From Pyrocephalus nanus (taxonomy: Eukaryota; Chordata; Aves; Passeriformes; Tyrannidae): 64,000 nt of DNA. The translations under genes and the position numbers were made by a program. Location: positions 13,568,709-13,632,708 of the forward strand of contig CM076263.1 of the NCBI GenBank assembly GCA_038380795.1, given 5' to 3'. Numbering within the stretch: the first letter of the stretch is position 1; each line of letters starts with the position of its first letter. This document shows, piece after piece, positions 1 through 11,700 of the stretch. The notes under the pieces are model-generated. The model was not told where the DNA came from. It searched no databases and saw only the letters and a list, made by a program, of their open reading frames with translations.

Positions 1-1038
1 CAGCCTTCAGATCTCTGCTGCACATCCCATACAGCTTAGCCTATAATTAAGTGATAAAAATCTGGGAATTTGAACACCCTTGGGAAGATGTGTAACTGGA
101 AGCACAGTAACCCAGATCTACACTAAGGCACAGGTGCCTCACCGTCTCACCTGTTATGCAAGAACCCAGTATGCCCAAAATTAAATACCATGTCACACTA
201 CAGGTACTACCATTTCACAGAATCACAGAGTCAGGTTGGAAAAGACCTTTGAGATCAAGTCCAACCTATCGTGGCCTCAGATCTTTTCTTCAAACAACAA
301 CAACCAACCAACAACCAACCAAACAAAATGAATCTTCTCAGAAGGAATTTTGATTCATTATATATGTACAGTGAGGTTTCTCATGTTTTCTCAACGTCAC
401 ATTTATTACTTCTTCAGTATCAAAACAACCCACAAAATAGAGAAATCACTTTTCTTCACACAGATAGAACAGTATGAAAGTGTGGAGATATCTAGAATAT
501 TCAAAGGCTCAAATCACAGGGAAAGTCAGTATGACACAACTCTTTGACTCTTCTGGAAATGCCACGCATAACAATTAAGTGTAACGTAGATTAGTATTAT
601 AAGTATATATATATATCTTCGCTTCCTAACAGCAAAAACAGGTTATGCAATTTGTTCAAGGTCACAGAGACCCAGAGAGGAGGCGGATACAGGATACAGA
701 GAACGTTACCTTAAAAATAATCAAACCAAATCCTGAAATAACTACGCTACCTTGAAAAAGCCCATGTTGATTTTCTGGATTCAAACTAGGACAAGTAGAG
801 TCTAACATTTCTTTAGTGGGAAAGAAAACCAATGATTTTTCTGAGACTTTTTCCCTCCCCTAAGGCACAACCTGGATTTTCTCACTGAAAGAATACAAAG
901 TGGGAAACCACTTGTTTAAAAAACCATGCAATTCCACGAATTCTCAAATTAGTTAATATTAAAAGAAACATAGTAAATGAATAAAAAGTATCTCATTAAC
1001 AGAAAGTGATTGCATCCTTAAGGAATTTAAATATTTAC
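1..1038. other. OXCT1 intron 2, partial, no gene seen
   Basis: This is AT-rich DNA downstream of OXCT1 exon 2 in the gene's own direction (minus strand). It contains a short CR1 fragment at about 212-285 followed by an A/C-rich low-complexity tail at about 290-330. The small ORFs here have no coding character. OXCT1 exon 3 was not found, so it must lie left of the window. Confidence 0.6.
212..285 (-). repeat. CR1 LINE 3'-end fragment
   Basis: The text 'cacagaatcacagag..ggttgga' followed by a 'gatcaagtccaacc' segment is the reverse complement of the usual CR1 3' end, so the element lies on the minus strand. It is truncated to about 75 bp. Confidence 0.7.
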
Positions 1039-1147
1039 CACCAACAAGTATAGTTGCCCCATTGGGTATATCTTTTACAGCTTCAACAGGATCAGTATAA
1101 AATTTGGTGTTGCGATGAGAGCTGGTAGAAAAATAGCATCCACAAAT
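1039..1147 (-). CDS. OXCT1: OXCT1 exon 2 (succinyl-CoA:3-ketoacid CoA transferase)
   Basis: Coding exon 2 of mitochondrial SCOT, the enzyme that moves CoA from succinyl-CoA to acetoacetate and so lets extrahepatic tissue burn ketone bodies. The exon is 109 nt with a TTGCAG acceptor before 1147 and a GTAAAT donor after 1039. It reads [20 protein letters not shown] and continues through [15 protein letters not shown]. This covers the end of the mitochondrial presequence (YFSTS, probable cleavage region) and the start of the mature chain, and it matches the human protein closely. Exon 1 joins in phase 0 (codon 24 to codon 25) and this exon ends in phase 1. Catalytic residues are in later exons outside the window. 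Confidence 0.93.
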
Positions 1148-4100
1148 CTGCAATAATAAAGGAAACAAGTGAATGAAAAAAAAGCATTATACAGTAGCTT
1201 TATAATGAAAACTATGCCTCTGGTTACATGAGAGGGAAAATATGTAAAAAAATATATTGCTACTGTAAATACTTAACATGGAGAGATAAGGAAAAGAAGG
1301 CCACAGGTCTTCAAAACAAAAGAATTCCATCCTGAATTGCTGCCAAATTGTGACTTACTGCAAACAGATCTACAAATGCAATTCCTCAGCACAAATTACA
1401 GCAATCCACAGACTTCTCAAACCTATACACTGCTTTGTAGAGCTTCAAAGATATCCAGACACTAAACATATACAGAAATTCCTGAAGCAGAGAGGCACCA
1501 GCACCACAAAATTTGAGCGGAAGCCAAGGAACAATATGAAGGACAGCGTTGTACTGGCAGTATAGTAAGCAGTGACACCCTTCAACAGAGTAAACCTTCT
1601 CCCAGCTTCCTGACACAGTCCTAATGTTTCCTAACAGAGTCTTAGGCTCTCTTTGTGTTGTTGAAGAACAGCCCAGAATTGGGGAGACTCCAAAAAGTGT
1701 GTGAAATATGGAGGGCAAGAGGAAATCAATGTAAATCCACCCCCAAACAAATGCTTCAAAATGCAAAGCCATTAAACAGTAGTCATAATAACTCATCCAT
1801 TACATTCTTAGGTCATGGTCACCTTTTTTCCTTTAAGTATTTCCCACTAACATCATGCATTAATACTAACCAAGTACTTGTTCAGGCACCAGAAAAAAAT
1901 GCCATTTAAGTCACTACCTTGGTACAGTCTCAATAAATTGAGAAAACCTGGAAGCTACAGTACTATCTACTGGTGTTTCCAGTTCTTGATAGAAGTGAAA
2001 ATTTTTAGATTGTGAAAGGGGGAGAAAAATTAATCAATAAACAAGGTAATCTACCAATGTTCTAACAACAGTAGCCCAATTCTTCCCTGAAGAGTTGCTA
2101 TAACATACAGTTACAACTAGGACAACAATTTTTGGCTCAGTTTCAAGATTACACAAACTGTTCCCTTTCTAAAATTAAAGCCACAAGAGTTTATACTGAG
2201 TATTAAAAAGCCTTTCTGAATGGAAGCTTCCAGTCTTCCCAACTGAAACACTGATGTTCCTCTGCTTTGATGGGCTCAATCAAAAATCAGTAAGTGGATC
2301 ATAAGAAATAGTGTCAGGTGAGAAAGACTACAAGAGCCTTCCACATGCCAAATCATACCACAACCATTCATGCTATTTGAAAAGTCATGGAGTCACGTCA
2401 AGTCCCTCAAGACTTCCCAAGGGAAACATTCTGCCCATCTTTACAAAGGGTAGAAAGCAGAACCCTGGAAACTACTGACCTGTCAGTCTCCCTCTGTGTC
2501 TGGGAAGATCATGGAACAGATCCTCCTGGAAGCTGTGCTAAGGTGCATGGAGGACAGGGAGGCGATTTGGGACAGAGCGCATGGCTTCAGCAGGGGCAAG
2601 TCCTGCCTGACTAACCCAGTGGCCTCCTATGATGGAGTGACTTCATAATGGATGGGGGAAGGACTACAGATTTATCTGCACTTCTGTAAAGCCTTTGACA
2701 TGGTCCCTCACAACATCCTTCTAATTTGGAAAGAGATAGATTTGACTGCATGGACTGTTTGGCAGACAAGGAATTGGCTGGATGGTCCCATCCAGAGGGT
2801 AGTGGTCAACGGCTCAGAGTCCTGATGGATACTGGTGATGCATGGTATCACTCAGGCATCTGTACTGGGACCAAGACTGTTTAATATCAATGACAAAGAG
2901 GGATCGAATGAACTCTCAGCAAATCCGCAAATTTGGTGACACCAAGCCAAGTGTTGCACTTAACATCCCAGGGGACAGGACAACATCCAGAAGGACCTGC
3001 ACAAGCTCACAGAACTGGCCCATGGGCATCTTATGAGGTTCCACAAGGCCAAGTACAGGGTGTCGCATGTGGGCCGGGGCAATACCAACCATGAGTACAG
3101 ACTGGGAGAACTCATCGAGAACAGCCCTGGTGAGAAGGACTTGGGGGTGCTGGGGTGTGAGAGGCTGGGCATAATCTGGCCATGTGCACTCACAGCACAG
3201 AAAGCCAAATGTGTTCTGAACTGCACCCAAAGCAGCATGGCCAGCAGGTCATGCTCCACTCTGGTGAGACCCCACCTGGAACACTGCATCCAGATCTGGA
3301 GTCTCCAGCACAGGAAAGGTATAAATCCGTTGGAGCAAGTCCAGAGGAGAGTCATGATCAGAGGGCTGGAGCACCTCTTCCTGTGAGCAGAGGCTGAGAG
3401 AGTTGCAGTTGTTCAGCTTGGAGAAGAGAAGGCTCCAGAGAGACCTCTTCTGCCTTTCAATACTTGAAGAAGGCTTATGAGAAAGATGGGGACAAACCTG
3501 TTTGTAGGGCCTGCAGTGATGGGATGATGGGTAATGGTTTTAAACCTGAGGAGAGTATATTCAGACTAGATATAAGGAAGAAATTTTTTTACTATGAGGG
3601 TGATGAGAGACTGGAACAGATTGCCCAGAGAAGCTGTGGGTACCCCATCCCTGGACATCCAAGGTTAGGCTGGAAGGGACTCTGAGCAACTTGATCTAAT
3701 TGAAGGTAGCCTGGCTGATTGAAGGTGGATTGGACTAGAGAACTTAAATGTCCATCCAACCCAAACTATCCTATAATTTATGATTCTCTTAGAAACATTT
3801 TTTCATAATGACAATAGGCTGCAAAGGCATCTCCACTAGTCCCATTTGGTGTACAATTGACAAAAGGAGTGTTAAGTGCTGGCAGCCTTGTGAGCCGCAA
3901 TACAACTGGGCTTGCAAGCAGCTTGAGGGCCAGGGCTGGAGGGAGGCCAGGGCTCTGCTATGTCCTTGTACCCAGTCATAGGAAAATATTTTAAAGAGGC
4001 TACGTGGCACCTTTTCTTTAATCTTCCCGACTGCATGCTACAGCGGTGAACAGAGCGGCATGTGTTACACAAATGTGCATTCACAGACTGTATGTCTCTT

Positions 4101-5135
4101 ATGAGAGTATCTGCCCTTCTATACTAAATATGTTCCTTTTAGTCTCTTTCCCACCCACCTTGCTGTTTGAAAGGTGGGCTTTCAGGGAGCTGAGGTGCCA
4201 AGGATCACCCATGCACCCCTGCACACTGGGGCAGCAAGTTAAGACCTCACGAGCCGGCAATTCTGGCATCCCAGTTTTAAAAAAGTAGCACAGGGACAGA
4301 TGAGCTCTTCAAATAATCAACAGAACTGAAATAAATTTGATGGAAAAGCAAAACAAAAACTGAAAATGCTAAGCCCTAAGATTTATCATCAGGAGGAGTA
4401 AACACGGGCATGAAGAAGGTAAGCTGTTTCACCTAAAACAAAATGAGAAAAGTCACAGACTTCTGGCTGAAGAAAGAAGGAAAATAACTTGGCTATGGGT
4501 TACGTGTGGGCTGGAAACCATTAGAGCTGTGGGGTTTGGCAGAAGCTTCCCACAGGAAGGGCAAAGCAAGCGAGTGAGAGAGCTGCACGGCCGCACACCA
4601 CACGTCTGTGGGCAGCAGGAGATGGCGGGGCTGCCAGCGAGGTGCGCACACCTGCTGCCCACCCCCGGGAAGCAGCGGGGCGGTGAGGGCAAGGTGGAGA
4701 CACACAGTAACACGCTGTAGCTGTGCTGCCTTCTGAAGAAATTTTTAAAATATGTAAAAAAAAAAAACCCAAACAACTCCCCAGAAAAACCCCTCCAAGC
4801 AAACCTCCGTGCCGTCCTCCCAAGGTCACCGCATCCCCACACGCCGCCAGGGCCGGCCCTGCCGCGGGGCCGCGCTCTGCCCTCCCTCCTCCCGCCCTCC
4901 CGCCGGGCTCCCTCGGCACAGACTCTTGACGAACAAAGCCCTGTCGCGGCCCCGCGGCGCGGGAAGAGCCTCCCCGGGGCTGCGGGGCGGCCGCCCCCGC
5001 CCGGGGCTCCGGCCACCCCCGCGGGGCACGGCGGTCCCGGCACGGGCGGCTGCGGGCGGGCTCCCCGCGAAGGTCAGCGGCGGGCAGGGGCAGGCGGAGG
5101 GGCTGAGGGGGCTGAGCCGCTTCTCCCGCCCTTAC
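1148..5135 (-). other. OXCT1 intron 1
   Basis: Intron of about 4.0 kb between OXCT1 exons 1 and 2, bounded by GT (5135-5134) and AG (1149-1148) on the minus strand. It holds one long CR1 copy (2,385-3,790). The rest, 1,148-2,384 and 3,791-4,600, shows no gene or recognisable element. Confidence 0.85.
2385..3790 (+). mobile_element. CR1 LINE, long degenerate copy
   Basis: The left end holds reverse-transcriptase-like fragments (a frame around 2,430-2,500 reads [16 protein letters not shown]). The middle has the typical CR1 text for the end of ORF2, and the right end closes with 'ccatccaacccaaactatcc' and 'tatgattct', the CR1 3' terminus. Frames are repeatedly broken, so the copy is dead. It lies in OXCT1 intron 1 on the strand opposite to the gene. 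Confidence 0.85.
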
Positions 5136-5560
5136 CTCGGCCCTGCGCGCGGCCGGCAGGAGGATGCGGCGGCCCAGGGGCTGCAGCAGGAATTTGAACG
5201 CCGCCATCTTCGCGCTGCGCGGCTGTCGGGGAGCGGAGCGAGGGGCGGCGGCCGGGGCGCCGGGTGCGAGTGCGCGGCGGAGGGCGAGGGGAGCGGCGGC
5301 GGCGGCGAAGGGACGGCGGATCCCGCGGGCGGGGAGGGCGAGGGGCTCGGCCCTGACGCGCTCTGACGTCGGTGCGGCCGAGGCGGGGCCGGCGGCTGAG
5401 GGCCCGGGGATGGCGGATCTTGGGAGCCCCCGGCTCCGCTCCGGCCGGCACCTGGGAGAGCTGTCCAGCCTCCCGCCGCTGCCGAGCCCAGGGAGCCCGC
5501 CGCGGGCGCTGTCCCACGGGGAAGAGCAGCCCGTGCTCCTGTAGCTGCCGCTGACACCGC
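4600..5560 (-). promoter_or_regulatory. OXCT1: OXCT1 CpG-island promoter
   Basis: A block very rich in GC and CpG spans OXCT1 exon 1. No TATA box is placed for the minus-strand gene. A CRE-like TGACGTCG lies at 5,364-5,371, about 160 bp upstream of the start codon. The OXCT1 start codon itself sits inside AAGATGGCGGC (5,210-5,200, minus strand), which fits the YY1 consensus. YY1 sites over the start codon are common in TATA-less housekeeping promoters. The long ORFs in this block are composition artefacts. Confidence 0.75.
5136..5207 (-). CDS. OXCT1: OXCT1 exon 1 (mitochondrial presequence)
   Basis: First coding exon of SCOT, 72 nt and 24 codons, starting MAAFKFLLQPLGRRILLPAA. It is rich in Arg and Leu and free of acidic residues until its last codon, as expected of an amphipathic mitochondrial targeting helix. 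The donor is GAG|GTAAGG at 5,136/5,135, and it joins exon 2 (1,147) in phase 0. The human protein likewise begins MAAL and has a poorly conserved presequence of similar length. The start ATG lies in a YY1-like motif. A reading frame running past the donor is intron sequence and should not be annotated. Confidence 0.88.
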
Positions 5561-5680
5561 CGGCCCATCAGCCATCGGTTTTGTTCGTAAAAACCATCAG
5601 AACCCACATGGGTGGGCAAAGCAATCACTGTTATGTTACTGTTACAATCACTTCAATAAACAACAAGTTTTCCTATTTAC

Positions 5681-5754
5681 CTTTTCTTTCTCCTGCTTTT
5701 CTCTCCACGGTTTCCACAGATGGATAGCTCAAATGCGCCGTCACAGCTGTCTCC
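5681..5754 (-). other. Exon-like segment upstream of OXCT1 (speculative)
   Basis: On the minus strand, TTTGCAG precedes 5,754 and GTAAAT follows 5,681. The 74 nt between them are open in one frame (ETAVTAHLSYPSVETVERKA). It lies about 0.5 kb upstream of the OXCT1 start codon and I do not recognise the peptide. It could be an exon of an unannotated transcript or chance. Confidence 0.2.
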
Positions 5755-8700
5755 CTGCAAAGTTAAGGTGGCTTAAATTTCTGCCCTATCACTTTCTGGC
5801 TGAGAACTAACACCACAAGAATCGAGGGAAGGACAGAGGCTTTGAATGGTTTACGTTTCCAGTGCACAGCCCTCGGGTTGAGCCAGGCTCCAGTAAGCAC
5901 ATGGTTTCACACAGGGCACTTGGATGCTATGTTCGGTAGGAAAATATTACTAGAATAGATGTCTGCTCGTTTAAGCAGCAGCCATGTGATGTGAACTGCT
6001 GGCCCTTCTGCTCCTTATAGGAGGAGAATTAAAAGCATGACTCTGCCATTATTTATGCTCTCTAAAAATACCCCGAATAATCAGTGCATGTCCCAACGAT
6101 GCCCAATAGAACAGAAGGACTGACAGGAAAATGTAAGAAGCTGTTTAGATGCAGGAACGTAAATTCTCACGTGAACGGCAGGTCACCCTTCTGCCAGGTC
6201 AAGCTGCCCCTGGTTTTATTTCCAGGCTGTTTCCATCGCAGCTGCCAGCCTCTCTGTATTTTGCCAATTGCAGTAATCAACATGCAGCAGGATAAGTTAC
6301 AAGGAAACAGAGGTTTTAAGAATGTGCTGCACACCCTGTCCATTTTGTTCAGAGCATTGGTCCAGCCTTGAACGAGCTGGTTAACGGCCTGTGGCATGCC
6401 ACTCTCCTATGCATTTTAAAAGGTGCTGGTACCTGTAGTTAGAGTTCACATAACAGACAAACCTTGCAGATGCCAATGAAGTGTGGTGGTGATGCCTTGA
6501 CTGTTGTGAAGGTTTTCAGTTGGTTAATTTTTTTTCTAGTTATTCATCATATTTAGCTAGTCAGTTAAGTCTGGGGCAGTTCGAGGTATAAAAAGCTACA
6601 AATTATAGAGTCTTAATGAATTAAAAACAAAATAACAGCACAGCTTGTATTCTTCCAGGGTTAAGCATTAGCAAAAAAGTTTCACAGGGATGGATTTCTG
6701 AACCTTGGTTCTTCCTAAATTTCATATAGACATATAAATTCCTTAAGTAATGTTTCCTTTCATGACAAATTTTCCTTAAGCACAGAAAAACTTGTCTAAA
6801 GTAAGTTTATTTTCTTTAGTTCAATAAAGTAAGTTTATTCTTTTCAGTTCAATAAATTATCTTCCTTTATACCAATACTGTGCATTCTCAAAGTGTTCAC
6901 TGTTTGCACTATTTGGGATTCCAACAGCATTCCTCCTTGCACGCTGAAGGAAAGGTACAACTATAGTATGTGCATCAATATTAATACCTACTTGAAACAT
7001 CTACTATGCAAAGCTAGTTTTTCTACTTACGTAAATTACAGTTTCTAAACTAACTTTTCCCTATCAGGTGCTATAGATTATGTAAAACCAAAATTTTTTT
7101 TTTTTTTTTTGACTTGCGAAGTCCACATGTTTTGAACTGCAAGCATCTTATTTTGGCTTAGGAAAGCTCCAAGCATGACTGAAAGAGTAGATAAAATAAT
7201 TTGTTTTGGAGTAGTTTGTAAAGGACAGTACATCATCGAATTTGTCTCTTTTTTAAGATATCTTAAAACTCTTCACTCAACAAGAACTACAGCTAAGTGG
7301 CCAATGTGATACAAGTTTCTAAAATGATCAAGAATGTTTTTAATATTTTGTTCAGTGAAGTAAATCACATAACAGCAGTAAATGTGAGTCAAAACACTAT
7401 CCAAATTTAACAGCACTTACAAATGAGGAAAGTTTTGAGGCCTTGATGCCCAAAACAAGTCAGCAGGTAGGCATTCTACAAATACTACAGGTTAATCATT
7501 ATATACACACTGTATAAAACCAGCTTACTTGTACTGCTGTCAAGCACAAGATGTCAAAGTCAGCAGACCAATACAGTGAAACAGTATTTCCCCAAGAAGC
7601 CACCGAAGAGTTAACAGATAGTTTGCAGATTTCATTTACCTGCACAGGGGGAACAACCCAAACTCTGAGGTGAAAAACTTTTTTTCTAGACTTTTTTTTT
7701 AAATTTGTTTATACTTGACCCAGATTTTAGCTAATGAAAATTTAGTAATTTACCTTTCTTTCAGACCCATTGGAACTTGGCAAGAAAATTCAGTTAGTAA
7801 GGCATAAGATAACATACGGAGCCAGAGTGAGAAGGAGAAAGGAAAGCTCATTTAACTATCCAACAAGTAGAACACACAGAGAACACCTAAACTTACCTTC
7901 AACATGTTAGTAGGTCCCAGTTCTGAAACAAGAGGTTGGTGTTTAGTAGTTTTGATTATTACTGAAAATACTAAAGTATTTTTTATATTAGTCATCTAAA
8001 AGGACTTGCAGCTCCTCTTTGGTAAAGGACAATAAACCTGATTCCTTTGATATGGGATGGAAAGTCACAGAAAATTGAAAAATTATTTCATAGCATTTTC
8101 ATATTCCTGTGAAAACAGAGTGCTGCAGGAAAAACTAATAAATGGAGGATTTAAAACTTATGATACTGTCCTAAAGGCATTACATAATTAAAAATATGAT
8201 GAGAACATGACAATAATTACGAGACCCATGCATTCAACAATTTTAAGATCAACTTATAGCACTTACAGGATGTATAATTAACTAAGAGAAGAGGACTGCT
8301 ACCTGTGTGACCAATGATTACATGACCTAGCAAACCATGTGAACTTAAATATTCAACTTATTAACAAGATTTCAGTGAAAGGAAGGTCATTGCAAAGAAA
8401 AATTAATATTTGCAAGTCTAATGAAAATTACACATTAAAAATCTGCAGCAATTTGGCAAATGAAAGTTCAAACATATCTAAATATAAACACCAAAGGTAA
8501 AATTAAATTGGAAAACAAAAACCAATTAGAAACCCCAAGCCCTAAAAGCTATTGTCTAGATGCAAATGTAAAGCAAATGAAAGAACCACAGAGCCAAGGT
8601 TTCTGAAAGAAACGTGGACTTTTTGAGGAATCTCTTTGCCAACTTTTCATTCATAGAGCTAAGCTTAAGATAAAGGAGGACGCAAAACTAGGAAGAATCA

Positions 8701-11700
8701 ACAATCCTTTGGCAAGACCATTTCTTTATCCCTGAAGGACCTCTTGAGCAGATAATAGTAAGTAAGGAAAAAATTTTGTTACAATGAATATCCTGATAGA
8801 ATACAGGAGCTCATCTAATTAAGAAAATAATAAAAAACCCCTACTAGTTGGATGAGGAGGTCCATGCTGTGAAAAACAATCTTGGGAGATTTTTTTTGTT
8901 GTTTTCATTTTAGTCTGGTTTTCATTTTAGGTGTCTCATATTTTAGGTAGAATGTCCTACTTTCATATAAATTATACAGAAAATTCTGTATCTTGTCAGA
9001 CTATCACATCATCATTATGGGCTAAGATAAGCAACTATGCAGAACTTCTTAAAAGCCACGGAACATTTTATACTTGGGCAAAATTTGAGAATTAAAGTTA
9101 CCGCAGCAAATTATTACCCTTCAAAGCACTGAAAAGTAGCCCCTGAAATATCAGCAGTTAACAGTTGTTACTTCACTTTGGTTGTCTTTAAAAAATGACA
9201 AAGCTTCAAGTTTTCTAACCAGTGCAAACCCTGCACCTCATTCAAAACCACAGTATTTACAAGATCTAATTATACAGCACTTAAAATTAAGGTGCCATTT
9301 TAATTTAAACAGAACCACAAAGTCTGTTACTCAGCATGATCCTTGGCACTTCTATTCATGTTCATATACTGTTCATTTAGTAACTGGCATTACATTGTCT
9401 AAACAAGCCAAGATGACAGTCAGTGTGTGTACTAGTTCTGGAGAAAGGATAAGTGCCTTATCATTCTTTTACAGCAGGAGTGAGGAAAACCAAAATGCCT
9501 ATTCAGCAGATACTTGCAGACATGAGCTGCACAAGTTCCATATGTTTGTGTATTGATACTTGTAGAGGATGGTTTAAATTCCTTTTCAGAAAATCCTACT
9601 AGTTTCTCACTCCTCACTTTAGCCAGGATTTTTTTCTGCAAGAATGCAACAGAACAGGAAAGTCTTTCCCCCCACACCCTCTGGATAAGCTAAAAGAATG
9701 GGTTTATTTTACACTACACACCTATAGTGCTGTAAGAGTAAACATAGCAAAAGTGGCTACAGAAACAATAAACTGTAAACAGGAATCCTGAGCAGCTGTC
9801 ACACTGCAAGTCAGTTCATGTTTGGTAGCAGTACTATAACAGGCTTTTCCGGATTCTGCAGTGCAATGTTACATTAATAAGCTGCACAGGGGTTCTTTCA
9901 AACAAACCTCAACAGCAATAGAATGTACCATAAACACAGAACCTAGGAAGACTTTGTAAAAAGACCAGAGAAGAAATTTTATTCCTTATATTTGATACAA
10001 AATGTGTTAAAAAAAAAAAAAAGCCACACCAAAACAAACCAAACCAACCAAACAAACAAAAACAACACAAACCAGCAGAGCCCTAAGATGATTATGCTGA
10101 CTTTGCTGTGCAGAGGTTGTAGAGAGTAAACAGATCCCATCCCTACACCCCACTCCGCACCATGCTTGTTCTGCACAGCAAGACTACAGGGCCAAGCTTG
10201 CAAATGAAGAAAGGCAATATCCTGGCCGGCAAGTTTCGCCTGTAACTCTGGTTCCTTCTTTGAAACTTGGACTTTGCCATCTATTCCATGGGTGTGGAGT
10301 TTAACTGGAAAGGAGGCTTCTTGTCTACAAGAGTCTAGTACACAAACTCATGCATGTAATCTAAGCCCTTATAATTACTTTATCATTATCTGGGCAATTC
10401 CCTACATGCACTGACAAAATCAAGTGCCAAAACATTCTCCAACTATTTTGGGTGCCAATTGTTTCATCTAATTCTCCTAGTACATCCAACTGCAGGAGGA
10501 ACAGCTGTCAGAACAGCTTCCCCCTTACAGTGGGCAGCTCATCAACAGCTTGGTTAATATTCTCAACAGTCCAAAACTTACACATATAAAAGCAGATAGG
10601 CTTTTCTTTGCCTTTTTATTTCTCAGTCACAATCAATTGAAAGAATTTGTAGGGAAGGTAACAAATTTCACACAGGATATATGGCAAAATCTGAAACATT
10701 TAAAAATTTTCTTTAGAAAGTGATTTAAAACAAGTGCCTACCATTCACACTTCCATCTTTTTAAAAGGCCCTCAGAATCCATTAGTCTTAGAGCATCGTG
10801 TTTTCCCTCAGCTCTTCCCTAGTTTTGGTAAAGTCAGATTTTAAACCTGGTTCTACAGATACACACTCACAAGAAGCTGCAAAGCCTGCAGCAGAGCTAA
10901 GCCTAAGCAGCAGATTCCCTCCATTCACAAACACACAGTTGCTTGCTGCAGAGCTTGTAGTCCTCTTGCTCACAATGTCACCAGTTCCAAACATCTTGTC
11001 AAAGATCCGGATGGTTTGTTTCAGGAGACAGTTTGAAGCCATAGCCCAGCTGTTCACTGAAGAATTTTATATTCCAGTTTTTGGGGTTTGCAGAGTTTCA
11101 GTAAATGCAATCATTTCACATCGACATCACTTCCATAAAATGTCACGGTTAAAAGCTGGACTATACTGAGTGTATTGGTGACACCCTGTGGCATCCTGCT
11201 GAACTCTCAAACACAAACGGCTTTGAGATCTTTGATATTTGTCTTCTCAGCACCAATGTCTGTCCTCACTTAAGACTCGCAGGCCTCAACAAGTCACTAT
11301 TTCTGTAGCACGTGTGGCATAGAGAACATCAGGTACCGATGGTAACCAGAAAAACTAGGTTGAAACTAATTACTATGGGAATGGCAAAAAGGGGCTCAGA
11401 TTCCCACATAATTTTAAAATGTGTAATTCACATGACTAGAACATTTATCCCAGTGACAAAATTTATGCTTTTTGCTTGTAATACATTTACATTGCTAATA
11501 ATTCAAGCAAGCACTTCCAGAATTTCACTCAGCTTGCAAGTTATCTGCAAGAGAAATCAGAAAATTTGTCAGCAATCTTGGATTTTTCATTTACCTCACA
11601 CTGTAAAACCTTGGTTATCATTATAATTTGCCACTTCAACAGTTGTGCATCATAACAGAAGAAATACCTGTGAGATATTAGGTCTTTTAAATTAGTATGT

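Noticed and set aside
1386..1796. 136-codon minus-strand ORF
   Set aside because: It lies in OXCT1 intron 2/1 DNA with no family resemblance and no exon-like borders.
4453..5628. Several long ORFs on both strands in the OXCT1 CpG island
   Set aside because: They overlap in many frames, are Arg/Pro/Gly/Ala-rich and reflect GC composition; only the 24-codon OXCT1 exon is supported.
10788..11169. Overlapping ORFs of 89 and 123 codons on opposite strands
   Set aside because: No recognised domain, splice signals or conservation that I can judge; a mutual shadow in one stretch.
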